From Litoribacillus peritrichatus (GTDB lineage Bacteria > Pseudomonadota > Gammaproteobacteria > Pseudomonadales > Litoribrevibacteraceae), in the NCBI RefSeq assembly GCF_039537985.1, contig NZ_BAABBN010000004.1, forward strand, positions 186,001 through 250,000: DNA of 64,000 nucleotides, given 5' to 3'. The notes under the pieces were generated by a model. That model searched no databases, was not told the DNA's origin, and saw nothing but the letters and a program-made list of their open reading frames with translations. Made by a program: the position numbers and the translations under genes. Below, one piece after another: positions 15,428-24,341 of this stretch (positions within the stretch are counted from its first letter, which is position 1; each line of letters begins with the position of its first letter).

Positions 15428-17731
15428 TTAGTTCTTATGATGGAAGAACGAGAGAGAACTGAACTTGAAGGCCTTTGTAAACAAAATGTCGGGGAAGGTT
15501 TCCAGCCTTTCGTTGTAGGTGGTTACAGCATCGTTGTAACCGTTTCTAAGCAGTGCCAGTTCGGTTTCCAGCTTGGTAATATCCGTCATGAACTGTGAAA
15601 CAATGTCGTGGCTTTTTAAATCCGGGTAATTTTCAATGATTGCTTTCATGGTTTGTTGGGTGTTTTGAGTGGCAACAAAGCATTGCTCCAGTGACGCATG
15701 CTCTTCCTGGGCGTTCTCAAAGGCACGTCTGAATTCGGCGGTTTGCGTCATTACGGTTGTTTCATGTTGCAAGTATTCTTTTACGATGGTTTCCAGAGCA
15801 GGAATCAGGTTTTTCTTTTTCCGGATGGCTATGCTGATGTTGGCCCAGTTACGATCCGCGCGCTGTTTCAGAAATATCAGATCGTTGTAGTGAAGTAGCA
15901 GTGAAAACAGCAGCATGTAAATGGGGCCAAACAATGCGGCTAATAAGAAGTCGCTGGGCGAAAAGCTGCCCGTCTGAGCGAACCACAGTAAACTGCTGAT
16001 GACAATGCCGGTAAACGCGAGGTTAAGAAACAGCAGTCCTGTCCATGCTTTTCTGAGCATGACTTTGGATTCCGGTAGGTTACTGACAATAAACGGAAGC
16101 TTGGAGCCTGCTTCGGTGATTTGCAGTTTGTCTTGCTGAGCAGGTTGTGACTTTGCTTCTCCAATGACATACAGAGGGTCATCAATTTTCACGATGGTTT
16201 CCGTGTATCGCCGATTGCCACTGCTACTGCTGTTGGTATGAGAAGAGATAACATCGGCATCTTCAGGAATGATTTTGACACTGCCTTCATCGTCTTCACA
16301 AAGGAAGTCGATATGCTCTTTGGTGTTAATTACGGTAACCCATTTATCCTTGTCACCACTTCTTCTTTTTTCTTGTACCCGGTAATGGTACCAGCAGCAA
16401 GGGGTTGAAGTTAAAGGGCTTTCTAGGGCTGTTGTATTCTCCGCAAGGCTGACTTTGCCTGCGACTTCGGCCATGCCGGGTACCAGGCCAAGGGTTTTTT
16501 GGGTGGGAATATTTTCTATGAGTCTTTTAAATTTTATGGTCTTGAAGCCAAAGTAGGTGCAAATGGCCATGATCACCAGACCTAGAATCAGGAAGAAGGT
16601 GCTGAACCCGCTGGATAACTTTGTTTTGGTAATACTGGACAGCCGCTGATTCAGTAATGTTTGCTGTTCTGGTGTCAGAGATACCCGCTGTTTCTCGTTT
16701 AAAGAGTATTGCCAGAGGGGGGCCAGAATGATTTCCGGGAACCGTGATAACTGATCATTAATGAGGTGCTCTGACATGGCTAAGTTTATTTTTAATTCGG
16801 TCAGTTCATCGTTCAAGGTTTCTTTATCTTGAGGGGTGTATGGTGTGGTTAAATATTTTTCCACCGTTTCATGGGGTTCACTGAAGCTATTTGCCAGTTT
16901 TACAAGAGTGCCTTGCCATTGTTGTTGATAACGAACGGTGGCTTGATTCAGATCTGAGTTCATTAACAGGAGGCTGAACTGAATTAACACCAGGCTAACG
17001 ACTGTGATCAGAATTACCTGGTACTGCCAAACCTTATGAATTCGTAATACGATTGAAAAACCGTACAACGACATAGCGACCAGAGCGAGACCGCCCCACA
17101 GAAAGTAAATACCGGAACTGCCCATTTCCAGTTGTTCGTATTCTTTATCGAAAGAAGAAATTAAGGGTGAATACCCGTCTTGAGATGTGAATGTTAATTG
17201 GCTGGATGTTTTTCCGTCGGCACCAAGTGTTTGTTTTACATTGGAGAAGATAAAGAGCTTATCGCCGGGGTCTATTCGCCATTCAGTGTACCTTTCCTTG
17301 CCCGATACCGTTTGAAATTTACGTTTCACAGACCAGTTGATTTGGCTGAAGTCAGGGCTTGGACTAACTTCTGCGATGTCTGTTCGGTCGTTCAGGTTGA
17401 AAGATACCGAATCGGATTTGCTCTCCGCCAAGCTCCAGGATGTATTGCCGTCGGAATCTTTGGTTTCTACTTCGCGGGTGTAATAAAAATAAAGGGATGT
17501 CGTTTTGGTGTATGGGCTGGTCAGTGTTTCGTTGCGTATTTCTGCAAAGCCGCTTACCGCCGCTGGCCCCGGAATCAGACTGATCAAAGAGGATATCGGA
17601 GTTCTTTCCAGTTGCCTTAGGCTTTGGATGTCATTAAAGCCTGTGGTCATTAATTGCCAACCGCCCCAGAAACTTAATGCGCCGAGCAAAAGGGGTAAGA
17701 GTTGAGTTAAAAAGCGCTCCTTTAATGTCAC
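15428..17731 (-). CDS. Large membrane protein joining GIDE-like domains to a LemA-like domain
   Basis: A 767-residue membrane protein. After an N-terminal membrane segment (about 10-30) comes a first extramembrane region (about 50-200) opening IPGPAAVSGFAEI. Two or three helices follow near 215-265 and another near 375-395. A second homologous region opens LVPGMAEVAGKV and includes SPLTSTPCCWYHYRVQEKRR, the pattern of GIDE (MUL1-like) domains. After two more helices the C-terminal 150 residues match LemA: NDLIFLKQRADRNWANIS, NLIPALETIVKEY, then YPDLK and YNDAVTTYNERLETFP. LemA domains form helical bundles of unknown function. I chose the GTG at 17731, seven bases after AAGGA, over an outer GTG at 17800 with no ribosome site. 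Function unknown; membrane-stress or envelope homeostasis is a guess. Confidence 0.82.
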   Translation of the reverse strand: MTLKERFLTQLLPLLLGALSFWGGWQLMTTGFNDIQSLRQLERTPISSLISLIPGPAAVSGFAEIRNETLTSPYTKTTSLYFYYTREVETKDSDGNTSWSLAESKSDSVSFNLNDRTDIAEVSPSPDFSQINWSVKRKFQTVSGKERYTEWRIDPGDKLFIFSNVKQTLGADGKTSSQLTFTSQDGYSPLISSFDKEYEQLEMGSSGIYFLWGGLALVAMSLYGFSIVLRIHKVWQYQVILITVVSLVLIQFSLLLMNSDLNQATVRYQQQWQGTLVKLANSFSEPHETVEKYLTTPYTPQDKETLNDELTELKINLAMSEHLINDQLSRFPEIILAPLWQYSLNEKQRVSLTPEQQTLLNQRLSSITKTKLSSGFSTFFLILGLVIMAICTYFGFKTIKFKRLIENIPTQKTLGLVPGMAEVAGKVSLAENTTALESPLTSTPCCWYHYRVQEKRRSGDKDKWVTVINTKEHIDFLCEDDEGSVKIIPEDADVISSHTNSSSSGNRRYTETIVKIDDPLYVIGEAKSQPAQQDKLQITEAGSKLPFIVSNLPESKVMLRKAWTGLLFLNLAFTGIVISSLLWFAQTGSFSPSDFLLAALFGPIYMLLFSLLLHYNDLIFLKQRADRNWANISIAIRKKKNLIPALETIVKEYLQHETTVMTQTAEFRRAFENAQEEHASLEQCFVATQNTQQTMKAIIENYPDLKSHDIVSQFMTDITKLETELALLRNGYNDAVTTYNERLETFPDILFTKAFKFSSLSFFHHKN

Positions 17732-17998
17732 AGTAGCTTTCCTTGAGTGCAATAGTTTTGGGTTGTAACAGAGTTTAGGTTTTTTTGATGGCGTTGTCAC
17801 AGTCAGGTGTTTGTGACTTGCGAGTATGGATCAATTTGTATCCCTAACTGTCTCTTTCGCCTCGCTTTTATGTGTTGAGCTACTTTTTTTTTATGATTGG
17901 TAGTAAGGTGTTTGTGCTTGTTTTTTGATGGGAATCAAAGGCAGCTCAAATCTTACGACTATGATCGTGCAGATAACATAATAATCTTGGGGAAGAAG

Positions 17999-19273
17999 AT
18001 GAAATTAGAAACGCTTGCTCTGCATGCAGGGTATGACGGTGATCCAACCACAAAAGCAGCGACCACGCCGATTTATCAAACAACATCGTATACATTTGAT
18101 GACACTCAACATGGCGCGGATCTTTTTGATCTGAAAGTACCGGGCAATATTTACACCCGAATTATGAATCCGACCACTGGCGTGCTGGAGCAGCGCTTGG
18201 CTGCGTTGGAAGGTGGTATTGGTGCTTTGTGTGTGGCGTCAGGTATGGCTGCGATTACTTATGCGATACAGGCGATTGCTTCGGTCGGCAGTAATATAGT
18301 CAGTACCAGCCAACTGTATGGCGGAACCTATAATTTATTTGCACACTCTTTGCCGAAGCAGGGAATAGAGGTTCGTTTTGCTGCGCACGATGATTACGCT
18401 GGGTTAGAAGCGCATATTGATGAAAATACAAAGATGCTGTTTTGTGAGTCGATTGGTAATCCTGCCGGTAATGTGGTGGATATTGAAAAGTTGGCAGAAA
18501 TAGCGCATAAGCACGGGGTGCCTCTGATGGTGGACAATACAGTGGCGACGCCTGCTTTGTGTCGACCGTTTGAGTATGGCGCTGATATTGTTGTGCATTC
18601 ATTGACAAAGTACATCGGTGGTCATGGTACAACCATTGGTGGTGCCATTATTGATTCGGGTAAATTCGACTGGGCAGGGAATAAAGAGCGCTTTCCTATT
18701 TTAAATGAGCCAGATCCTTCCTATCACGGTGTGGTCTATACGGAAGCTATGGGGGAGGCCGCATTTATTGGTCGTTGTCGTGTGGTTCCGCTTCGGAATA
18801 CCGGTGCTGCACTTGCGCCACACAGTGCTTTTCTATTAATGCAGGGTTTGGAAACCCTTTCTCTGCGGATGGAAAGACACTGCGAAAATGCGCAAAAAGT
18901 TGCAGAATATCTGGATAAGCATGAATTAGTTGAGTGGGTTAACTATGCCGGTCTTGAGAAAAGCCCTTATCGAGCTTTGTCTGAAAAGATCACACAGGGT
19001 AAGGCATCCGGTATATTGAGCTTTGGCATTAAGGGCGGTATTGAAGCGGGCTCCAGATTTATTGATGCGCTTCAAATGATTTTGCGTCTAGTAAACATTG
19101 GTGATGCCAAGTCACTTGCTTGCCATCCTGCTTCAACGACTCACCGCCAATTGTCCCCGGAAGAGTTGAAGTCTGCCGGTGTCAGTGAAGACATGGTTCG
19201 GTTGTCCATTGGTATTGAGCACATAGACGACATTATTGCTGATATTGATCAGGCTTTGAATGCATCTAAGTAA
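17999..19273 (+). CDS. metY: O-acetylhomoserine sulfhydrylase (MetY type)
   Basis: A 424-residue Cys/Met-metabolism PLP enzyme. It begins METY-like with KLETLALHAGYDGDPTT and has SYTFDDTQHGADLF, YTRIMNPT and the PLP-binding lysine in VVHSLTKYIGGHG near residue 204. The C-terminus has SLACHPASTTHRQL, typical of the family. The reaction uses O-acetyl-L-homoserine with sulfide to give homocysteine. The frame is open further upstream, but the ATG at 17999 behind GGGGAAG matches the family N-terminus. A terminator follows at 19301. It works in the cytoplasm in methionine synthesis; no other met gene is linked. Confidence 0.94.
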   Translation: MKLETLALHAGYDGDPTTKAATTPIYQTTSYTFDDTQHGADLFDLKVPGNIYTRIMNPTTGVLEQRLAALEGGIGALCVASGMAAITYAIQAIASVGSNIVSTSQLYGGTYNLFAHSLPKQGIEVRFAAHDDYAGLEAHIDENTKMLFCESIGNPAGNVVDIEKLAEIAHKHGVPLMVDNTVATPALCRPFEYGADIVVHSLTKYIGGHGTTIGGAIIDSGKFDWAGNKERFPILNEPDPSYHGVVYTEAMGEAAFIGRCRVVPLRNTGAALAPHSAFLLMQGLETLSLRMERHCENAQKVAEYLDKHELVEWVNYAGLEKSPYRALSEKITQGKASGILSFGIKGGIEAGSRFIDALQMILRLVNIGDAKSLACHPASTTHRQLSPEELKSAGVSEDMVRLSIGIEHIDDIIADIDQALNASK

Positions 19274-19300
19274 GATTTGGGTGCGCTTAAGGTAACGAGT

Positions 19301-19327
19301 CGGGTGACTTAGGTTGCCCGTTTTTTT
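19301..19327 (+). terminator. Rho-independent terminator after metY
   Basis: The stem CGGGTGAC / GTTGCCCG, with two G-T pairs and a TTAG loop, is followed by seven T residues, 28 bases after the metY stop codon. Confidence 0.88.
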
Positions 19328-19362
19328 GATGACTTCTGAGTAGGTTAGTAAGTTTTAGATAA

Positions 19363-19439
19363 TGGTCGGAGTGGAGGGATTCGAACCCCCGACCCACTGG
19401 TCCCAAACCAGTTGCGCTACCAAGCTGCGCTACACTCCG
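19363..19439 (-). tRNA. tRNA-Pro(TGG), copy 2
   Basis: A 77-nt cloverleaf with CCA encoded. The acceptor CGGAGTG pairs with CACTCCG, the anticodon loop is TTTGGGA (TGG, reads CCA and other CCN codons), and the T-arm is GGGTTCGAATCCC. Identical in sequence to the copy at 19527. Confidence 0.97.
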
Positions 19440-19526
19440 ATATATAAGATCAAGGATAACCTTGTCTGACTAAGCTTCATGCTTAAGAAATTGTGATTCC
19501 ATCACAGGGGAATTGATGAGAAAGAA

Positions 19527-19603
19527 TGGTCGGAGTGGAGGGATTCGAACCCCCGACCCACTGGTCCCAAACCAGTTGCGCTACCAAGCTGCGCTACACT
19601 CCG
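19527..19603 (-). tRNA. tRNA-Pro(TGG), copy 1
   Basis: The same 77-nt tRNA-Pro(TGG) sequence as at 19363, with encoded CCA and the TTTGGGA anticodon loop. It lies three bases downstream of tRNA-Asn in the transcript direction and 87 bases upstream of the second copy. Confidence 0.97.
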
Positions 19604-19606
19604 AAA

Positions 19607-19682
19607 TGGCTCCTCGAGCTGGACTCGAACCAGCGACCAATAGATTAACAGTCTACTGCTCTACCAACTGAGCTATCGAGGA
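19607..19682 (-). tRNA. tRNA-Asn(GTT)
   Basis: A 76-nt cloverleaf with encoded CCA. The acceptor TCCTCGA pairs with TCGAGGA, the anticodon loop CTGTTAA gives GTT, and the T-arm has GGTTCGAGTCC. It is first in the tRNA cluster. Confidence 0.97.
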
Positions 19683-19704
19683 ACAACTCATCAAGTTGGC
19701 GCGT

Positions 19705-19733
19705 ATATTAATGACGACCTTGTTTAGTGTCAA
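19705..19733 (-). promoter_or_regulatory. Sigma-70 promoter of the tRNA-Asn/Pro/Pro cluster
   Basis: On the minus strand, a perfect TTGACA (19733-19728) and TAATAT (19710-19705) are separated by exactly 17 bases. The GC-rich ACGCGCC right after the -10 box resembles the discriminator of stringently controlled stable-RNA promoters. It lies 23 bases before the tRNA-Asn 5' end. Confidence 0.85.
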
Positions 19734-19839
19734 CTGTTTTTAACGTGAATTTTAATAAAAAACGATTTAATTTAACGGCTTGTATAAAGTTCGAACAAAA
19801 GTGTTTGGTGGTCGATTAAATAGTAAACAGAGTGGTTGA

Positions 19840-20901
19840 TTATTGCTCTCTTTTGAGTAGCCAGTCACTGATGACAGGCCAAACTTTTTGGGGGGCATCG
19901 CTTCCGCAGATGATGTCCATGTGGCCAAAGTGTCGATGGTCTTCCGGTTTTCCGAATTCTCGCCATTGGCGATCAATGCTGCCTATTTTGTCGTACGCTC
20001 CGGCAATGGACTCTGGCGGTACGACTTTGTCTTTATCAGCAGATAAAAATAATACCGGGATAGTGATTTGCCGGATGGACTGTTCGTAATCGTGTTGTCG
20101 GTTAGTACTTAAAAATCGTCCTTCGGAAGCCCAGCTTAATAGAGTAGAGAAAACGGCCATGCCGGTTCGATCAAACGCAGTGAGTAATAATTGCGATAGA
20201 TGATTTGGTTCTATAGTCCCAGGAACCCAAAGGGGGGCAAACCACCGGTTTTTATGATTATCTAAGAAGGGGGTTGCCCGGTGTGTTAACACGCCGACTA
20301 AATCAATGCTCAGGTGGCGGGGAAATAAACGGGTCATTTTAAGGGTTTTATTTATCCAGCTGTTATTGAGCCAGTTATACAGTTTGGCGAGAGGTCGAAT
20401 GACTTTGGTTCCCTTACCAAAATTGAATGGCCCACAAACGGAGATAAAGCCTTTTAACTGCTTTTGCATTTCGGATGAAGCTCCGTAACAAATCGCACCT
20501 CCCAGAGAGTGGCCAATAAGGTAAATTTTGGGGTGCTGGGTGCGTTGGCAAATAAAATGGATCAGCGCGGGGACATCGTAATCCACGTACTCTTCAAAGC
20601 TGTTTGGGTAGGGCGCTCCGTTGGCACGGCTTAAACCATGCCCTCTGAGTTCGGCGATAAAGACATCAAACCCCTTGGAAACCAGAAAGTCAGCCATAGA
20701 CCGGCCTGGTAAATCCCAGAAGTGTCTGTTTTGACCCAGCCCGTGAATCAGCAAGATAGGCGTTAAGTTTTGTTTTTGAATAAGCGGCAGTTTACGCGTG
20801 ACAATCAAAGGGATGCCATCGTCTGTCGGAACTTCGAATAGCTCTTTATAGCCTATTTGAGATGCTTGGCCATGGTTGGTGGAGCTGAATCGTTGCCGCA
20901 T
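19840..20901 (-). CDS. Alpha/beta hydrolase
   Basis: A 353-residue alpha/beta-hydrolase. The oxyanion motif LIHGLGQNRHFWD lies near residue 51, the nucleophile elbow is LIGHSLGG with Ser132, an acid is in SADKDKVVP, and the base is probably His in HFGHMDII near residue 332. The early motif AELRGHGLS is typical of the family. The length and a bulky cap between about 150 and 260 resemble lipase/PHA-depolymerase-like members, but no substrate can be assigned. No signal peptide is visible. It lies alone between the tRNA cluster and rluA, on the same strand as both. Confidence 0.87.
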   Translation of the reverse strand: MRQRFSSTNHGQASQIGYKELFEVPTDDGIPLIVTRKLPLIQKQNLTPILLIHGLGQNRHFWDLPGRSMADFLVSKGFDVFIAELRGHGLSRANGAPYPNSFEEYVDYDVPALIHFICQRTQHPKIYLIGHSLGGAICYGASSEMQKQLKGFISVCGPFNFGKGTKVIRPLAKLYNWLNNSWINKTLKMTRLFPRHLSIDLVGVLTHRATPFLDNHKNRWFAPLWVPGTIEPNHLSQLLLTAFDRTGMAVFSTLLSWASEGRFLSTNRQHDYEQSIRQITIPVLFLSADKDKVVPPESIAGAYDKIGSIDRQWREFGKPEDHRHFGHMDIICGSDAPQKVWPVISDWLLKREQ

Positions 20902-20975
20902 TTTATCTTCCTTGGTTGATTAGTTGATGGGTTAACTAATTAAGTATGAACCAAGTATAGATGAGTTATTTCTTG

Positions 20976-21692
20976 TTAGAAGTCAGGGGCCATCTGGGCA
21001 GAGAGTCGTTCATTGCTGATTGGATGAGTCACGGTCAGTTGCTTGGCGTGGAGTAGTAGCCTGGGCGCTTTAGCAATTGAATCTTCACAGCCATAGAGGT
21101 TATCACCAATGATGGGATGTCCTAATGCTTTCATGTGCACTCGTAATTGATGACTCCGGCCGGTGATCGGGGTAAGTTTGACTCGGGTTCTGTCTGCTTG
21201 TTGATCGATGATTTGCCAAAGGGTCTGGGATGGTTTGCCATCCTGAAAGCAGACTTTTTGTCTTGGTCTGTTCGGCCAGTCGGTAATTAACGGCAGATCG
21301 ACCGTTCCTTCTGTTGTGTTCAAATGCGTCTGCAAATTGCCGTCCACCACTGCGATGTAGTGTTTTTCTGTTTGTCGGTCCTGAAATTGTCGACTTAATT
21401 CACGATGAGTCGTGGGTGTTAAAGCGACCACTAATATTCCAGATGTTGCCATGTCCAGACGGTGAACCACTTTCGCGGTTGGCCAGTTCTTTTGAAGGCG
21501 GGAGATCATGCAGTCCGCTTTTTCCGGACCTTTGCCTGGAACGGTTAACATATCAGCGGGTTTGGAGACCATGAGTAAATGATCGTCTTTATATAGGATC
21601 TGGATATCTGAAACCTGATCGATCACATTGTTGTACAGGGGTTGTGTCATGCCTTGCTCTGGATGCAGTAGGGGAGCCGAAGGATTATCCAA
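20976..21692 (-). CDS. rluA: RluA-family pseudouridine synthase
   Basis: A 238-residue RNA pseudouridine synthase. The catalytic signature VVHRLDMATSG gives Asp80, and the flanks (ILYKDDHLLMVSKP, VPGKGPEKADCMISRL, ALTPTTHRELSRQF) closely follow E. coli RluA, which modifies U746 of 23S rRNA and U32 of some tRNAs. The C-terminus LTPITGRSHQLRVHMKALGH is the conserved RluA-family block. There is no S4 domain, as expected for RluA. The first 14 residues have no parallel in E. coli RluA, and the in-frame Met at residue 15 is an alternative start. Confidence 0.9.
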   Translation of the reverse strand: MDNPSAPLLHPEQGMTQPLYNNVIDQVSDIQILYKDDHLLMVSKPADMLTVPGKGPEKADCMISRLQKNWPTAKVVHRLDMATSGILVVALTPTTHRELSRQFQDRQTEKHYIAVVDGNLQTHLNTTEGTVDLPLITDWPNRPRQKVCFQDGKPSQTLWQIIDQQADRTRVKLTPITGRSHQLRVHMKALGHPIIGDNLYGCEDSIAKAPRLLLHAKQLTVTHPISNERLSAQMAPDF

Positions 21693-21835
21693 AAAGAATT
21701 TCAGAGTGCAACCAATTATCTATCTTTGCAGACCGCCTGCTTACAATTTATTGCACAATTATTAACTCTGATGTCTAAACTCAGTGTAGATCCTTAGTTT
21801 CTTGAAATGTTCAGTCTGGGATTTGGAGTAGCTAC

Positions 21836-22846
21836 ATGTTTGATGTAATGAGTGAACATCAACTGCAAGAATTGCATTTATTTCAACATGATAAGTTGAA
21901 GGCCATCGTTGCAGTGCACAGTACTGAACTTGGTCCTGCGCTGGGGGGGTGTCGGTTTGTCGAATATGACGATGTGGAAAAAGCAACCGTGGATGCCGCT
22001 CGATTAGCACGGGGGATGACTTATAAAGCTGCAATGGCAGGTGTCCCTTACGGCGGTGGCAAATCTGTAATTATGCTTCCTTCGGAACCTTATGACCGGA
22101 CCGAACTCTTTGCAAAATTCGGTCAATTCATTGAAACACTGAATGGCAGATACATTACCGCAATGGATTCTGGCACGAATGTCCAGGATATGGATGTCAT
22201 TCATTCCAAAACACAGTTTGTGGCGAGCCATTCGGGCATAGGTGATCCATCCCCTTATACGGCTGAAGGCGTTTTTCAATGCATTAAATTTTCCCTGCAA
22301 GATGAGCTGAACATCCCTTTGAGTAAAGCTACTGTTGCGATTCAAGGGTTAGGCAATGTGGGCTATCGTTTGATGGAAAAGCTGATTGATCAAGGCGCGA
22401 CAGTTATTGTATCTGACGTTGATCAGGAAAAAACACGAAAGGCCATCAATGAACATGGTGTGTTTGTTGCGCCTGTAAGTGAAGTGTTGATGGAGCCATG
22501 TGATGTGCTCGCACCATGCGGTTTGGGTGGTGTGATTACCGAGGCGTTAATTCCTCGTCTCAACTGTAAATTGATAGCGGGGTGCGCAAATAATCAGCTT
22601 CTGAAAGACTCTGTTGGTCAAATGTTGTGGGATAAAGATATTTTATATGCGCCAGATTTTGTAATTAATTCCGGCGGACTGATTTATGCCTCGGGAAGAA
22701 TCGGGGGGAAATCCATGGATCAGATTAATGATGATATCGATCGATTATCAAGGACGCTTCTTTCTGTATTTTGTCGTGCTCACAAAGAAGGCCAATCGCC
22801 AGATCAAGTGGCTTTTGAAATGGCGAAAGAAAAGTTGGCGCCTTAA
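21836..22846 (+). CDS. Leucine dehydrogenase-type amino acid dehydrogenase
   Basis: A 336-residue member of the Glu/Leu/Phe/Val dehydrogenase family. The substrate domain has GPALGGCRF, MTYKAAMAGV and VPYGGGKSVIM, with Lys64 and Lys76 matching the substrate and catalytic lysines of leucine dehydrogenase. The Rossmann domain shows AIQGLGNVGYRL near residue 170 and CDVLAPCGLGGVI near 222. The expected reaction is NAD-dependent oxidative deamination of branched-chain amino acids to 2-oxo acids. Leucine against valine preference cannot be resolved. It ends 12 bases from the convergent O-antigen-ligase-like gene. Confidence 0.9.
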   Translation: MFDVMSEHQLQELHLFQHDKLKAIVAVHSTELGPALGGCRFVEYDDVEKATVDAARLARGMTYKAAMAGVPYGGGKSVIMLPSEPYDRTELFAKFGQFIETLNGRYITAMDSGTNVQDMDVIHSKTQFVASHSGIGDPSPYTAEGVFQCIKFSLQDELNIPLSKATVAIQGLGNVGYRLMEKLIDQGATVIVSDVDQEKTRKAINEHGVFVAPVSEVLMEPCDVLAPCGLGGVITEALIPRLNCKLIAGCANNQLLKDSVGQMLWDKDILYAPDFVINSGGLIYASGRIGGKSMDQINDDIDRLSRTLLSVFCRAHKEGQSPDQVAFEMAKEKLAP

Positions 22847-22857
22847 TTGTGAGTATC

Positions 22858-24255
22858 TTAGGCTTTTGCTGATCGGGGCATATACCGAACAACCCAGGCT
22901 AATGAAAGCACAATCACAAATGATGCCGCATTGGCAGGTAGTTGCAGGCTAAAATCAACCGTACTGTGAAGTAGCATTGCGATGATCGACATGAGCGGTG
23001 CAAAAGCCATTGCTTGCATTTGAAGCGTTTTTCTCTTTCTCATGGTTTGTACTGAAAGTACCAGAGCAGCTATAACGATGGAGATTAACGGAATCACACC
23101 AATCAAGCCGTGTTCAGCTACAAACTGTAAATAGTCATTATGAGCATGGTCGTAATATAGCGTAATGTCCGCTTGGCGATACTGCGGAAATGCGGTGTAG
23201 AAACTTCCCGCGCCTGTGCCGAATAAAGGCTGATCCTGGATGAGCGTTAATGTGTCCCTGTTCACTTCATCACGGGTTTCTTTGTTAAAGGCGGTGCCTT
23301 CCAGACGTTCTGCAACTTTATCAATACCGAACCAGGCGCCCACGATCATGGTGTCGATAACGATTAGGCTGATAATTAAAGCAATGCTGCCTCGGGTAAA
23401 CCGTTTTGTTGCGGCCAACCATATGATCCCCGAAGCGATCAAACTAAAAAAGAACGCCGTGTTGCCCATTCTAGAATGGGTCAAGACTAAGGCGATTACC
23501 ATAATAGCTAAGCTTATTCTTACTCTCGCTTTGTTACCCAGTAATGAGGCTAAGATGCGACGGCTTCTTTCACGCCAAGTAGTTGATTGTGTTTGATAAA
23601 GCTCAGACAGCAACAGCCCTGTCCCCATTGCTAGGCAAAGAATTAAATAATTTGCTAAATGATTTCTGTTCCAGAACGTTCCTGTGGCTACACCATGGAA
23701 GGCTTCTTTCTTAAAAAAGAAGCCAAATTCAATCCCGGAGAGTGTCATTAAGCTGCCATACAGTGCTTGTAGAGCACCTGATATGACAAATACGAGAGCA
23801 AGTACTTTTAGACGTTTTCGGGTATTGATGAGCGCTAAGGTCAAAAACGCTAAGCAGGTATAAGCGAGTGTCTGTTTTATGTGAAGCCAGCTGATGACGG
23901 GGTCGATTGAGAGCGTAATCCAATTGCCTGGCTCAACGCTTTTATTGACAGGCCTTAATAACTCAATGAGCGAAGCTGGGAATGGGATTATTTGAAGCAG
24001 AATGATGGCAGCGAAAGTTAATAAGCCTGTAATTAACCAATTGTTTTTTGAGAATACGACTGGTAACTCAACTTTTTGCTGGATGTAATGGTAACCCCAG
24101 ACGGCGACCAGAGAATAGCTCATTACTTCCATTAAGTGCCACGCCCAAGGACGATTACTGCCTAAGGGCAAAGGAAGCCAGATGATTAAAGCTAAAAATA
24201 TATAAAAGAGGGTGGTGTCTTTTGGCTTGATTGCTTTTGAGGTATTCAGAGGCAT
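22858..24255 (-). CDS. O-antigen ligase/polymerase-like membrane protein
   Basis: A 465-residue integral membrane protein with about 11-12 hydrophobic helices. It shows the Wzy_C/O-antigen-ligase features: FWNRNHLANYLILCLAMG, LTHSRMGNTAFF, and the large periplasmic loop with GTGAGSFYTAFPQYR and YDHAHNDYLQFVAEHGLIG. This family polymerises or ligates undecaprenol-linked glycans in the periplasm. The gene borders the polysaccharide cluster but is transcribed away from it, together with the small secreted protein upstream (about 86 bases, with a terminator between). It is distinct from the polymerase-like gene inside the cluster at 29083, so the two may act as ligase and polymerase. Confidence 0.85.
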   Translation of the reverse strand: MPLNTSKAIKPKDTTLFYIFLALIIWLPLPLGSNRPWAWHLMEVMSYSLVAVWGYHYIQQKVELPVVFSKNNWLITGLLTFAAIILLQIIPFPASLIELLRPVNKSVEPGNWITLSIDPVISWLHIKQTLAYTCLAFLTLALINTRKRLKVLALVFVISGALQALYGSLMTLSGIEFGFFFKKEAFHGVATGTFWNRNHLANYLILCLAMGTGLLLSELYQTQSTTWRERSRRILASLLGNKARVRISLAIMVIALVLTHSRMGNTAFFFSLIASGIIWLAATKRFTRGSIALIISLIVIDTMIVGAWFGIDKVAERLEGTAFNKETRDEVNRDTLTLIQDQPLFGTGAGSFYTAFPQYRQADITLYYDHAHNDYLQFVAEHGLIGVIPLISIVIAALVLSVQTMRKRKTLQMQAMAFAPLMSIIAMLLHSTVDFSLQLPANAASFVIVLSLAWVVRYMPRSAKA

Positions 24256-24288
24256 GGGTCGTCAAGGAGGTTATGAGCGGGGTGAAAT

Positions 24289-24313
24289 AAAAAATCCCGG
24301 AGAACCGGGATTT
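24289..24313 (-). terminator. Rho-independent terminator after the small secreted protein gene
   Basis: On the minus strand the stem AAATCCCGG / CCGGGATTT with a four-base loop is followed by six T residues. It lies about 30 bases after the stop at 24342 and separates this gene from the ligase-like gene. Confidence 0.88.
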
Positions 24314-24341
24314 CATCAAATAGTAAAACTTTCCAAATACA

